Source of the DNA: Alphaproteobacteria bacterium
Lineage (GTDB): Bacteria > Pseudomonadota > Alphaproteobacteria > Micropepsales > Micropepsaceae
Reading direction: 5' to 3'
Length of the DNA stretch: 64,000 bases
Assembly (NCBI GenBank): GCA_028865545.1
Contig: JAGWJY010000008.1
Location: 25,189-89,188 of the forward strand
The notes beneath the pieces were generated by a model that was not told the origin of the DNA, made no database searches, and saw only the letters and a program-made list of their open reading frames with translations. Shown one piece after another: positions 16,493 to 25,650 of the stretch (its first letter is position 1; every line of letters starts with the position of its first letter). The position numbers were made by a program, and so were the translations under genes.

Positions 16493-16555
16493 AATATCCG
16501 CTTCTGCAGCGACGCCACGGGATGCAGCGCTGACCACAAGGAGGAAGTTGACACC

Positions 16556-17713
16556 ATGCTAGGGATCGGTATTTCGCGAGCCAGCTTTACAGGGGTCGCG
16601 CTCGCAATGCTGGCGACGACAGGTTTCGCATACGCGAAGGACGCAACAATGTCTCATATCCAAAAAGCACAGTTTGGACACACACCAGACGGCAAGGCCG
16701 TTGAAATCTACACGCTGACAAACAAAGGCGGCCTGGAAGCACGCGTCATGACCTATGGCGCCACGCTGGTGTCGCTGAAGGCTCCGGACCGCAGCGGACA
16801 TCTGGCTGACATCGTCCTCGGCTTCGACTCGCTTGAACCCTATGTGACTGGGGTGCCGTATTACGGCGCCACGATCGGTCGCTACGCCAACCGCATCGCC
16901 AATGGCCGCTTTACCCTAGACGGTGTCAGCTACCAGCTACCGAAGAATGACGGACCCAATAGTCTGCACGGCGGCGACAAAGGGTTCGACAAACGTGTCT
17001 GGACTGCACAATCCGTCGAAGCCAAGAACGGTCCAGAGCTCAAACTCACCTACGTCAGCGCGGACGGTGAAGAAGGCTATCCCGGCCAACTTACGATCCA
17101 CGTCACCTACCAATTGCGGAACGACAACGCGCTCAGTATCGAATATCAGGCGACCACCACCAAGCCAACGCCCGTCAACTTCACCAACCACTCTTATTTC
17201 AACCTATCGGGTGACTTCAATCGTGACATCCTGCACGACGTGCTGATGATCAATGCAGACAAGTTCACGCCGGTCAACGCGACGCTGATCCCCACTGGTG
17301 AGTTGCGCCCGGTGGCTGGCACGCCATTCGATTTCCGCAAGCCAACGGTTATCGGGGCGCGCATCAATGACGATAATGAGCAGCTTCACTATGCGCATGG
17401 TTATGATGATAACTGGGTTCTGGTGAAGACACATCCGAATGCGATGTCGACGGCGGCCGTGCTGTCTGATCCGGAGACAGGCCGCGTGGTGGAAGTCCGC
17501 ACGACGGAACCTGGAATCCAGTTCTACACGGGCAACTTCCAGGATGGTAAACCGGCCGGCAAAGGCTCGGTCTACAAATACAGAACCGGACTGACGCTGG
17601 AGACACAGCACTTCCCGGATTCACCCAATCAACCGTCGTTTCCCTCAACGATCCTCCGATCGGGCCATCCCTTCGTTTCGCATACGGAGTTCATCTTCCG
17701 CACGGAGAAATAA
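16556..17713 (+). CDS. galM: Aldose 1-epimerase (mutarotase), exported
   Basis: 385 residues. ATG is preceded by AAGGAGGAAG at ideal spacing. An N-terminal signal peptide (ISRASFTGVALAMLATTGFAYA) makes this the periplasmic type of mutarotase, unlike the cytoplasmic E. coli GalM. Family landmarks are GRYANRIANGRF, the histidine in NFTNHSYFNL and the catalytic glutamate in LTLETQHFPDSPNQPSFP. It interconverts alpha and beta anomers of galactose, arabinose or glucose, so that released sugars reach transporters and the 1-dehydrogenase in the right form. It is a single gene closed by a strong terminator at 17737-17766. Confidence 0.95.
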   Translation: MLGIGISRASFTGVALAMLATTGFAYAKDATMSHIQKAQFGHTPDGKAVEIYTLTNKGGLEARVMTYGATLVSLKAPDRSGHLADIVLGFDSLEPYVTGVPYYGATIGRYANRIANGRFTLDGVSYQLPKNDGPNSLHGGDKGFDKRVWTAQSVEAKNGPELKLTYVSADGEEGYPGQLTIHVTYQLRNDNALSIEYQATTTKPTPVNFTNHSYFNLSGDFNRDILHDVLMINADKFTPVNATLIPTGELRPVAGTPFDFRKPTVIGARINDDNEQLHYAHGYDDNWVLVKTHPNAMSTAAVLSDPETGRVVEVRTTEPGIQFYTGNFQDGKPAGKGSVYKYRTGLTLETQHFPDSPNQPSFPSTILRSGHPFVSHTEFIFRTEK

Positions 17714-17736
17714 GCCGATCAATTCTACGAAAACGA

Positions 17737-17766
17737 CAGGAGCGGCTTTCGCCGCTCCTGTTTTTT
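17737..17766 (+). terminator. Intrinsic terminator after galM
   Basis: A perfect 10-base stem, CAGGAGCGGC / GCCGCTCCTG, with a TTTC loop is followed by six T. It ends 40 bases before the stop of the convergent GH51 gene. Confidence 0.95.
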
Positions 17767-17805
17767 CCGTGCAGCAGCCAGAACAGTCCCGCTTGATCGT
17801 TTGCT

Positions 17806-19386
17806 CTACTGCAAACTCAACACCACGACCGACTTCGGCGGTAGCGTTACCTCGAGGTGATGGCCACGGAGCTTGGCCCCCGTGAACGCAACGGGATGCA
17901 CGGCGTCGGGATCGTCAAAGGTGTTGTGGGAGTCCATCGCAGGGCCCGTAAGAATGCTGCCGCCGACCTGCGACGGGTTCGCGCCTTCGATCGTCGTCAA
18001 AATCTTGACCGGCTTGTCCGGGTCGAGATTGACCAGCGAATACTCCAAAACGCCGTTCCTACCCTGCGCGGCCGAAACGCTGATCGCCGGAATCGACTGT
18101 TTGCCATAGGTGTACTGCGCCGTCTTCACGTCACTCGGCAAAAGCGTCGCGCCCTGGAACGGAATGTACATATGGAAGACATGATAGGTCGGCGTCAGGA
18201 TCATTTTCGAACCATCGGTCAGAATCATTGCCTGCAGCACATTGACCATCTGCGCGATATTGGCCATCCGCACGCGATCGGCATGCGACTCGAAGATATT
18301 GAGCGTGGCCGCCGCGACAACGGCGTCGCGGATGGAGTTCTGCTGCCATAGGAAACCAGGATTGTGGCCCGGTGCCGAGTCATACCATGTGCCCCATTCG
18401 TCAACGAAGAAGCCAACCTTTTTCTGCGGGTCGTATTTGTTCATGATCGCAATGTTCTGCTTGATGTAGTCATTGATCTTCAAAGCGTTGACCAGTGTGG
18501 ACATCCACTCGTTTTCACCGAACCCGATGGTCGGCCCCTTGTGTTGCCAGTCATGGGTCGGCGACGGAATGGTGTAGTAGTGGTAGGAGATTGCACCCAT
18601 GTTCTGGTGAACGGTGGACATCAGCACCTTGGTCCAGCTGGTGTCGTCATCGTGCCCACCGCTGGCGATGATGAGAGGACGCTCGCCCGGCGGCGTCTTC
18701 AGGAAGCTAGCGTAACGACGGAAGAGGTCGGCGTAGTACTCCGGCCGCATATCGCCACCACAGCCCCATGTTTCGTTGCCGACGGCAAAGAACGGAATTT
18801 TCCAAGGACGATCACGCCCGCCGTCACGGCGGAGCTTGGTCAGTGTCGTGTCCTGGTCGGACGTCATATACTTGAGCCAGTCGGCCATTTCTCCCGCGGT
18901 GCCGGTTCCAACATTGCCGTTGATGTAGGCCTTTGCGCCAATCATCTCGGCAAAGTCGAGGAATTCGTTGGTACCGAAGGCATTGGTTTCCGGCACACCA
19001 CCCCAATTCGTGTTGACCGTTACCGGCCGCTGCGCCACCGGACCGACGCCGTCACGCCAGTGATATTCATCCGCAAAGCAGCCGCCGGGCCAACGGATCA
19101 CAGGCACGTGCAGGTCTTTGAGCGCCGCCACGACATCGTTCCGATAGCCGTCAGTGTTCGGAATTGGAGAATCCTTGCCCACCCAGATGCCGCCATAAAT
19201 GCCATGGCCCAAGTGCTCTGCGAACTGGCCGAAGATATCCGGATTGATCTCTGCACCAGGCTTGTCCGCGTGGATGACTACGGTTGCGGAAAGCGGCTGT
19301 GAGGATTGAGCTGCAGCGGCACACGGCACCGATAGCAACACTGCAAAAACCGGTGCAATGAAACGAAAAGACCTTGTATCCGGCAT
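17806..19386 (-). CDS. Alpha-L-arabinofuranosidase, GH51, exported
   Basis: 526 residues with a signal peptide (to AAAAQ, about residue 27). GH51 clan-A landmarks are present: RWPGGCFADEYHWRDGVGP, acid/base glutamate in AVGNETWG (E205) and nucleophile in FVDEWGTWY (E330). A beta-sandwich C terminus ends KSVVVLSLQ. It cleaves terminal alpha-L-arabinofuranosyl units from arabinan or arabinoxylan side chains, here probably in the periplasm. Last gene of the minus-strand unit TonB receptor - GH43 - GH43 - GH51; the gap to the preceding GH43 is 77 bases and contains a TAGACAA heptamer, so it may also have its own promoter. Confidence 0.95.
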   Translation of the reverse strand: MPDTRSFRFIAPVFAVLLSVPCAAAAQSSQPLSATVVIHADKPGAEINPDIFGQFAEHLGHGIYGGIWVGKDSPIPNTDGYRNDVVAALKDLHVPVIRWPGGCFADEYHWRDGVGPVAQRPVTVNTNWGGVPETNAFGTNEFLDFAEMIGAKAYINGNVGTGTAGEMADWLKYMTSDQDTTLTKLRRDGGRDRPWKIPFFAVGNETWGCGGDMRPEYYADLFRRYASFLKTPPGERPLIIASGGHDDDTSWTKVLMSTVHQNMGAISYHYYTIPSPTHDWQHKGPTIGFGENEWMSTLVNALKINDYIKQNIAIMNKYDPQKKVGFFVDEWGTWYDSAPGHNPGFLWQQNSIRDAVVAAATLNIFESHADRVRMANIAQMVNVLQAMILTDGSKMILTPTYHVFHMYIPFQGATLLPSDVKTAQYTYGKQSIPAISVSAAQGRNGVLEYSLVNLDPDKPVKILTTIEGANPSQVGGSILTGPAMDSHNTFDDPDAVHPVAFTGAKLRGHHLEVTLPPKSVVVLSLQ

Positions 19387-19435
19387 GACGTCTTCTCCGA
19401 AGTGAACTTTCTCAGGGATTGCTATCTTGCGTTCC

Positions 19436-19442
19436 TAGACAA
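19436..19442 (-). promoter_or_regulatory. Weak TTGTCTA site upstream of the GH51 gene
   Basis: On the minus strand this reads TTGTCTA, one base off the TTGTCTG heptamer seen before galM, araA and the TonB receptor. It lies about 50 bases before the GH51 start. It could be chance; it is listed because of position. Confidence 0.2.
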
Positions 19443-19463
19443 GCGCTTCGACCTGAAGCGCTC

Positions 19464-20498
19464 TCACACGATTGCCGTTGGCCAACCATCTTTCGACCAC
19501 ACGAGTGGTGCGATCCGTAGGGTCGGCGCACCACCGCGGCGCGCATCATAAGCGTGATAGACGATGTAGTCTTGCCCCGGATCGTGCAGAATCGAGCATC
19601 CTCCTGGCCCGCGCCAACGGCCGTAACCGTCGGCTTTGAGGACAACCATGCCGTTGCCGTCGATCATATCGTAATTGTTGTTGTCACCGTATGGCCCCGA
19701 GACGTTTCGCGAGCGTCCGACCACTGTGTAGTAGTTGCTGCCAGCACCACGACAACAGAAATCGAACGAGACGAAGAGATAGTAGTAGCCGGCGCGCTCG
19801 AAGACGAACGGCCCTTCGATCGCGTCCAAAAGCGGATTTTGCTCCGGACGCCGCGCGAGAGAATAAAGTTTCAGATTACCGGGTGGCGGTTTGCCCGTCT
19901 GCGGATCCAACTGAACCGTTTTTATTCCGCTCCAGAAGCTACCAAACGTCAACCAGTGCAGCCCGTGGTCATCGACAATGTGATTTGGGTCTATAGCATT
20001 GAAATTGTCACTGCTTGCCGATTTCAAAACCAGGCCACGATCTACCCACTTATAGTTGGATGAACTGGGGTCCAATGTGCTGTTGGTCGCCAAACCGATA
20101 ACTGAGTGGTTTTTCCCAAATGTTGAGCAGGCGTAATAAAGAAGGTACTGGCCGTTCGCATAGGAAATATCGGGCGCCCAAATTCCACCGGTTTCTGGAA
20201 TCTCCTTGACCGCCCAATCGGGCAGATCGGAAAAGACATATCCGCCCTTTTCCCAGTTGCGTAAGTCTTTCGAATAGCGCCACGGGATTTGGGCCCCCGC
20301 ACCGCCACCCAAATTTGTGCTGAACACGTAGTAAGTGTCGCCTTCACGGATGATGCTGGGATCGTGGACGGGAGAGATGTCTCCGTCCAATTGAGGATTT
20401 AATGGGCTTGGCGTCTGCGCCTGCGATGCAGAAACCGGCAGCACACCAGCGACCCCAGCAAGCAATGAGCCTTGCAGCGCTCTGCGACGGCTGAGCAT
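19464..20498 (-). CDS. Arabinan endo-1,5-alpha-L-arabinosidase, GH43 (first of a tandem pair)
   Basis: 344 residues. The twin-arginine-like leader SRRRALQGSLLAGVAGVLPVSASQAQ suggests Tat export. Five-blade propeller motifs are visible: base aspartate in SPVHDPSII (D46), pKa-setting aspartate in AIDPNHI (D170) and acid glutamate in AIEGPFV (E228). GGIWAPDISY and FDFCCRGAGSNYYTVVGRS are typical of endo-arabinanases. It starts 32 bases after the stop of the related GH43 gene, with GGAGG upstream. The pair probably trims linear arabinan entering through the upstream TonB receptor, feeding the GH51 enzyme. Confidence 0.93.
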   Translation of the reverse strand: MLSRRRALQGSLLAGVAGVLPVSASQAQTPSPLNPQLDGDISPVHDPSIIREGDTYYVFSTNLGGGAGAQIPWRYSKDLRNWEKGGYVFSDLPDWAVKEIPETGGIWAPDISYANGQYLLYYACSTFGKNHSVIGLATNSTLDPSSSNYKWVDRGLVLKSASSDNFNAIDPNHIVDDHGLHWLTFGSFWSGIKTVQLDPQTGKPPPGNLKLYSLARRPEQNPLLDAIEGPFVFERAGYYYLFVSFDFCCRGAGSNYYTVVGRSRNVSGPYGDNNNYDMIDGNGMVVLKADGYGRWRGPGGCSILHDPGQDYIVYHAYDARRGGAPTLRIAPLVWSKDGWPTAIV

Positions 20499-20530
20499 AT
20501 GAAGCCTCCGCTCTTTCGGAAATCACGACG

Positions 20531-21628
20531 TCACATAATCGCCGTCGGCCATCCCTCTTTCGACCAGACCAGCGGCGCTATGCGTAAATTTGGCGCGCCG
20601 TGATTCAGTTTGTCGTAAGCGTGATAGACGATGTAATCCTGACCGCCGTGGTCGCGTAGGATCGCGCAGTGGCCGGGACCGCGCCAACGCTGCTTCTCTT
20701 CTTGGTCTGCCTTGAGAATGACCGAGCCGTAGCCGTTCATCATCGAACGGCCCTCTTCGTCGAGATAGGGCCCTGTGACACTCTTCGAGCGTCCCATCGC
20801 GGTGTAGTAGGTGCTGTTTACGCCCTTGCAGCAATAGTCGTAGGAGGCAAAGAGGTAGTAGTAACCGTCCCGCTCCATGATGTAGTTGGCCTCGATCGTG
20901 TCCAGACCGCCTTCCGGCGTCGGACGTTCGGCGATCGAAAACAAATGTGGATTTTCGGACTCCGGCTTTCCGGTCTTGGGATCGAGCTTAAAGATCTTGA
21001 GCCCGCTCCAGAAACTGCCGAACGCCAACCACTGGTTACCCTGCAAATCTACGACATGTGTAGGATCGATGCAGTTGTAATCGTCCTTCGGGAAGGACTC
21101 GAAGACGACGCCTCGATCATCCCAGTGATAATTGGGCGATTTTGGATCTAACGTCGTGTTGGTCGCCAACCCGATCGCCGAGCGGTTGGAGCCAAAGCTC
21201 GAAACGGCGTAGTACAAATAAAACGTGCCGTTCAGATAGCTGATATCAGGTGCCCAGACACCGATCGTGTCCGGTATCCTCTGCAAGGCCCAAGCCGGTA
21301 TCGCCGGAAACGCATAGCCTTCCAGCTCCCACTTGAGGAGGTCTTTCGACGTGCGGATCGGCACCTGCGCCTGCTTCTTACTGTTCATCGTCGTGCTGAA
21401 TACATAATAGGTATCACCTGCACGGATAATGCTCGGATCATGAACCGGCGTGATGTCGCCCGACATCCGGTCGTTGATGGGCTTTGGCGTTTGCGCCCAA
21501 GCGGCGGTCAGCGTAGGAACCGCGGCGGCAGAAAGGCCCACTGCTACAGAGCCCTGCAAAGCCCTGCGGCGGCTGATCATCTGTAGGAATTTTTGATTTA
21601 GCAGGACGGGCGTGTCGTGTGACGACAT
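20531..21628 (-). CDS. Arabinan endo-1,5-alpha-L-arabinosidase, GH43 (second of a tandem pair)
   Basis: 365 residues from the ATG at 21628, chosen because GAGGAGG stands just upstream; a longer frame to 21787 would run through a hairpin and lacks such a site. Leader MISRRRALQGSVAVGLSAAAVPTLTAAWAQ (Tat-like RR) is nearly the same as that of its neighbour. Catalytic positions are in TPVHDPSII, CIDPTHV and TIEANYI. The acid-glutamate block is EANYI rather than the EGPFV of the sister gene, so substrate or mode of attack may differ. Body motifs YDYCCKGVNSTYYTAMGRS and GVWAPDISY put it in the endo-arabinanase group. Confidence 0.92.
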   Translation of the reverse strand: MSSHDTPVLLNQKFLQMISRRRALQGSVAVGLSAAAVPTLTAAWAQTPKPINDRMSGDITPVHDPSIIRAGDTYYVFSTTMNSKKQAQVPIRTSKDLLKWELEGYAFPAIPAWALQRIPDTIGVWAPDISYLNGTFYLYYAVSSFGSNRSAIGLATNTTLDPKSPNYHWDDRGVVFESFPKDDYNCIDPTHVVDLQGNQWLAFGSFWSGLKIFKLDPKTGKPESENPHLFSIAERPTPEGGLDTIEANYIMERDGYYYLFASYDYCCKGVNSTYYTAMGRSKSVTGPYLDEEGRSMMNGYGSVILKADQEEKQRWRGPGHCAILRDHGGQDYIVYHAYDKLNHGAPNLRIAPLVWSKEGWPTAIM

Positions 21629-21750
21629 CGAAACCTCCTCGTTGCTTGCTTCGTAAAAATTTGGACGGCGGAGAATGATGCGGTGTCCGCAGAACCTCGC
21701 CGCCGTCCATTGGGGAGAGGAACCCCTGTCAATATAGGCCCCCGAAGTCC

Positions 21751-21782
21751 CTGGGCCAAATTCGCTTTTGAATTTGGCCCAG
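21751..21782 (-). other. Perfect 13-base stem-loop between TonB receptor and GH43 genes
   Basis: CTGGGCCAAATTC and GAATTTGGCCCAG pair fully around a 6-base loop, 26 bases after the receptor stop and about 120 bases before the GH43 start. It lacks a run of T on the minus strand, so it is more likely a leaky terminator or an mRNA-stabilising hairpin that sets receptor above enzyme expression. Confidence 0.7.
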
Positions 21783-21807
21783 ATCACTTCCCGCGGAAGC
21801 TTGTCCG

Positions 21808-24483
21808 TTACAACTTGTACCGCAGGCCAAGCGAGATGGTCTGGTCGAAGCGGCGCGTATCACGCGGATAGACAGCGCCAAGAGCTCCATTGCCAAAACT
21901 GTCCTGGAAATCGCTGTTCAGCAGATTTGTGGCATCGAGGGTGAACGTCAAATTGTCGGTGTACTCATAGCTTGCCGACAAATCGAGCCACGGCTGCGAC
22001 TTCGCGTAGATAGTCCCGGGATTCTGGCCACCGCCTGGGGCCGGGCCTTCATTGAAGCCGGACCGCCAGTTATACGCGACACGGAACGACACAGGGCCCT
22101 TCTCGTAAATGCCGACGAGGTTATAGGACCAATGCGAGATGTTCTGGAAGGCTCCGCCGACATAGGTACCGTTTGCCTGAAGGCCAAGCCCGCTCCAAAG
22201 TCCCGGCAGAAAGTCGAAGAACTGCGTGTAACCCACTTCAGCGCCGTCAATATGGCCGGACGGAGAATTCGCGGGCCGACTGACCTGATAGACGATACCC
22301 CCGATCGTGTCGGGGACGACTGAGTTCCCGATATAGCCTGCAACCTGCCGGTAGAAGACTGCGCCGGTCAGCATGTTCGATGCGCCGAAGTAATACTCCA
22401 ACGACAAATCCGCGTTATCCGACTTCTCCGGCGCAAGATTGGGATTGCCGCTTGAGCCAGAACCGAGGAGCGTCGCGGTAGAAGCCGACAGGGAAAGACC
22501 TGGATTAAGTTGTGCAAACGTCGGCCGCGTGACCGTCCGACTCAGAGCTGCACGCAGGAACAGGTCATCCTTAAGCTGGAAGCGCATATTCATGCTCGGC
22601 AACCAGTCCAATGTGCTTTTGCTGCTGTTCGTGGACGTGTACGTGAACGTGTAATGGACGTTGTCGGGCGTCGTAACCACCAGCGAATTGCCCATCATGT
22701 CAGCCTGGGTATCAACAACCCGCAGGCCGATATTGCCGTCAACGGGGACCGTGCCGAGGTTGAAACCGAAGTTTGCCTTGACGTAACCGGCGTAACTCTG
22801 TTCTCGGTCATCGAATGACTGGGTCGGGTCGGCAGGCGGAGCTGTAGTCGCTTGGCCGAACAACGCTCTCATTTGCGCTACGTGCGACACGAGGTAATTC
22901 GGATCCGCATCCACCCATTTCTTGATGCCAAACTGACCGTCGAACTGCGTTCCACTCGTCACGTGGGACGAGCCGGTAAGAGACGCTAAACTCGGAAATG
23001 TCGTACACGCCGTTGAGGCCAGCGCCGCAGTCATGATCGCAAACGTTGGGCTCGATGCAGACGCCGCGCCGCGGCAATCGAGGCCGCCGGCATTGTCCGC
23101 ACGATTTCGAGCGAAACGGTTGGCATAACGCACGCCCGCGTCGAACGACTTGACCAGACTTCCAGGGCCCATGTCGTACGACAGATCGCCCCGCCAATCG
23201 ATCTCGTTACCTGTCTGCTTCGTCCATTGATCGTACCACTGGCGAGTATGGAAGTTCGCAGGGTCAGTCAGGCTCACGCCCGTGACGTTCATATAAGGTG
23301 TGCCAGTGCCCTTATAGTTGAAATCCGCGGTATATCCGTTGTTTGGTGGATAGTACTCTGTGTCTAGAATGTAACCTGTCTGGTAGAAGCGGCTGTCGGT
23401 ATAATCAAGTTCTGTCGACAGCGTCGTTCTGTCTCCAGTCCAAGTCGCACCCGTCGCCATCTGGTACGTGTCGGTTTTCGGCCGGAAGGACTGATTGCTG
23501 GTCAAATCATAACAACCACCTGTTACCGTTTTCACTTCACTGGTGCCAGGGAACACCGTAGCCGTGGCCGGGTTTGCGCAAATCCAGGGAAGCCCGACGA
23601 AGAAGTCGTTCGAGTTCGGATTACGGTAACGCGTGTAGAACAGTTCGGCGTAGACTTCGGTGTTCGCATTCGGCCGCCACTGGGTCGAGAAGTCGACCGC
23701 GCCACGTTCGCGGCTACCCGGGATAGATTGGGCCCCTTCGGTCAGCGGTATGTATGCGGTGCCGCCGGCCCCGGTCGAACCTGCAACCGGCCCGATTGAC
23801 TGGGTTGAAATATAATTGTCGAGAATCTCTTCCTTGTAGTGATCCTTCGAATAAGAAACATCGAGCAAAACGCCGATCTCGCCGATTGACGTGTTCCATC
23901 TGTTGCTCAACAGGATGCTGGCGTTGGGATCGATGTGGCCGGAAAGCGAACTTTCAGTAGCACGGACCGTGCCGGCGACTTCCAATCCATCGAAGTCGAA
24001 CGGCCGATGAAGGCGGACGTCAATCAATCCGGCGATGCCACCTTCCAGATCATTCGCCTCGGACGATTTTTGCACGTCGACCCGAGCTAGAAGCTCGGCA
24101 GGGATATCTTGCAGCGTGATGAACCGCCCCGTCGACGTAAAGATTTCACGCCCATTGAGCAACGTGGCGATGTCAGGCAGACCGCGTATCAGCAACTGGT
24201 CGGATTCCGCTGCGTTGCGACTTATCTGAACGCCAGTGACATGCTGCAAAGCATCGATGACATTGTTATCCGGCAACTTGCCAATGTCTTCGGCCACGAC
24301 CGAGTCGACCATTTGACTGGAGTTTTTCTTAACGTCCTCTGCCGACTGCAAGCTTGCGCGCACGCCTGTGACGACGACTGTCTCAACCTGCTGACCCGAT
24401 GTATCTTGCCCGTAAGCCACGCCTGTGGCCAACGTCATCGCAATCACAGACGCGGACCCGGCCAATACTTTCTTCCACTGCAT
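21808..24483 (-). CDS. TonB-dependent receptor, probably for arabino-oligosaccharides
   Basis: 891 residues. Signal peptide MQWKKVLAGSASVIAMTLATGVAYGQ; TonB-box-like VETVVVTGVRASL; plug with DSVVAEDIGKLPDNNVIDALQHVTGVQISRN, LIRGLPDIATLLNGREIF and NDLEGGIAGLIDVRLHRP; C-terminal barrel ending DQTISLGLRYKL. The AEDIGKLPDxxVxDAL plug is typical of alphaproteobacterial and xanthomonad carbohydrate receptors. First gene of the arabinan operon (receptor - GH43 - GH43 - GH51). The ligand is inferred from those neighbours. Divergent from the GntR regulator gene; two TTGTCTG heptamers lie in the shared promoter region. Confidence 0.95.
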   Translation of the reverse strand: MQWKKVLAGSASVIAMTLATGVAYGQDTSGQQVETVVVTGVRASLQSAEDVKKNSSQMVDSVVAEDIGKLPDNNVIDALQHVTGVQISRNAAESDQLLIRGLPDIATLLNGREIFTSTGRFITLQDIPAELLARVDVQKSSEANDLEGGIAGLIDVRLHRPFDFDGLEVAGTVRATESSLSGHIDPNASILLSNRWNTSIGEIGVLLDVSYSKDHYKEEILDNYISTQSIGPVAGSTGAGGTAYIPLTEGAQSIPGSRERGAVDFSTQWRPNANTEVYAELFYTRYRNPNSNDFFVGLPWICANPATATVFPGTSEVKTVTGGCYDLTSNQSFRPKTDTYQMATGATWTGDRTTLSTELDYTDSRFYQTGYILDTEYYPPNNGYTADFNYKGTGTPYMNVTGVSLTDPANFHTRQWYDQWTKQTGNEIDWRGDLSYDMGPGSLVKSFDAGVRYANRFARNRADNAGGLDCRGAASASSPTFAIMTAALASTACTTFPSLASLTGSSHVTSGTQFDGQFGIKKWVDADPNYLVSHVAQMRALFGQATTAPPADPTQSFDDREQSYAGYVKANFGFNLGTVPVDGNIGLRVVDTQADMMGNSLVVTTPDNVHYTFTYTSTNSSKSTLDWLPSMNMRFQLKDDLFLRAALSRTVTRPTFAQLNPGLSLSASTATLLGSGSSGNPNLAPEKSDNADLSLEYYFGASNMLTGAVFYRQVAGYIGNSVVPDTIGGIVYQVSRPANSPSGHIDGAEVGYTQFFDFLPGLWSGLGLQANGTYVGGAFQNISHWSYNLVGIYEKGPVSFRVAYNWRSGFNEGPAPGGGQNPGTIYAKSQPWLDLSASYEYTDNLTFTLDATNLLNSDFQDSFGNGALGAVYPRDTRRFDQTISLGLRYKL

Positions 24484-24548
24484 AGTTCCCTCCCTGGCAT
24501 CGTCTTTCTAAAGCGCTGATTCGCTCGTCGACGACATCGATCATTACT

Positions 24549-24580
24549 CAGACAAGTAGGTTATTTAATTTCGCAGACAA
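24549..24580 (-). promoter_or_regulatory. Two TTGTCTG heptamers upstream of the TonB receptor
   Basis: CAGACAA occurs at 24549-24555 and again at 24574-24580, 25 bases apart, which reads TTGTCTG on the receptor strand. The pair is 66-97 bases before the receptor ATG, matching the distance of the same heptamer from galM and araA. A GntR/FCD regulator gene starts 250 bases away on the other strand. Candidate operator pair or promoter element. Confidence 0.4.
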
Positions 24581-24833
24581 ATGCAAGGTCATGGCGACGA
24601 AGGCATATTCAATGCCTCGCTCATGTGGCCGATCGGCATCACCACAGAGCTCGGCCGCCAAAAATTGCCTCAATGCGATGCGCTCCACGTTGAAACGCAG
24701 CAGCCCTCATGTCGCGTCCAGGCTTTTAAATTTTGCAGCTCGACCGTGCGCCTTGCGCCCATCAACCCGATTGGACTTACATTCCAATGGGCTATACTAG
24801 GAATTATTGAGATACCGGAGCGGTTCAGTTCCC

Positions 24834-25595
24834 ATGACAAAACTGATGCCACTTGGACGGAAGCATCCGATCAGCAAGGTGCTGCGGTTACACGGCACTA
24901 TCGCTCGCGATCTTGGTACCGCTATCATGTCTGGAGTGTATCAACCTGGCGACCTATTGACGGGCGAGGTTGCTTCCAGCGAGCGGTTGGCAGTTTCCCG
25001 TACCGCTTATCGTGAAGCGGTGCGCATTTTGGCCGCAAAAGGCCTCGTAGAATCCAAACCGAAAGTCGGCACCAAAGTCAGCAGCAAGGACAAATGGCAC
25101 TTGCTCGATCCCGATGTACTCGCCTGGGCTTTCGAGAACGAGCCGGACTTAGATTTGTTGAACAGCTTATTTGAATTGCGCAATATTGTTGAATCGGCAG
25201 CCGCCGCGCTCGCCGCGACTCGTCGCTCGGAGATGCATTTGAAGACGATGCAACGCGCGATTGACGGCATGGCACGCTTCACCTTGGCAACAGAGGCAGG
25301 TCGTCAAGCCGATCAAGACTTTCACACGGCCCTGCTCCAGGCGACGGAAAATCCTTTCATCATGTCCCTGACGACCGGCGTCAACGCTGCAGTCAACACC
25401 ACGACCATGTTCAAACAGCGAAATCGTCCGCTGCCGCGCGACCCCGTGCCGGACCACGTTCGTGTCTTCGAAGCAATTGCGGACAAAAATGCCGTTGGAG
25501 CGCAGAAGGCGATGACTGAGCTCATTCAATTGGCGCGCTTGGATACCCCGACGCCAAAGCGGTCTGCGGCACGACGAACTAGGCGTAAGACGTGA
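24834..25595 (+). CDS. GntR-family transcriptional regulator, FadR/FCD subfamily
   Basis: 253 residues from the ATG at 24834; a TTG at 24807 in the same frame is less likely. Winged helix at about 20-85 (LRLHGTIARDLGTAIMSGVYQPGDLL, SERLAVSRTAYREAVRILAAKGLVESKPKVGTKV), then an all-alpha FCD ligand domain with the metal-type pattern LDLLNSLFELRNIVESAAAALAA and DQDFHTALLQATENPF. The C-terminal tail is arginine-rich. It lies between the divergent arabinan operon and araA-araB-araD, so it most likely controls both in response to an arabinose-derived metabolite. That is inference. Confidence 0.9.
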   Translation: MTKLMPLGRKHPISKVLRLHGTIARDLGTAIMSGVYQPGDLLTGEVASSERLAVSRTAYREAVRILAAKGLVESKPKVGTKVSSKDKWHLLDPDVLAWAFENEPDLDLLNSLFELRNIVESAAAALAATRRSEMHLKTMQRAIDGMARFTLATEAGRQADQDFHTALLQATENPFIMSLTTGVNAAVNTTTMFKQRNRPLPRDPVPDHVRVFEAIADKNAVGAQKAMTELIQLARLDTPTPKRSAARRTRRKT

Positions 25596-25650
25596 ATCGA
25601 AGCCGCGTCGCGCCGCACGCTGTACGACAGCACTTACATCTCCGGCTTGC

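Noticed and set aside
21629..21787. Longer start for the second GH43 gene
   Set aside because: It would translate through the 13-base hairpin and place the Tat leader internally; GAGGAGG marks the ATG at 21628.
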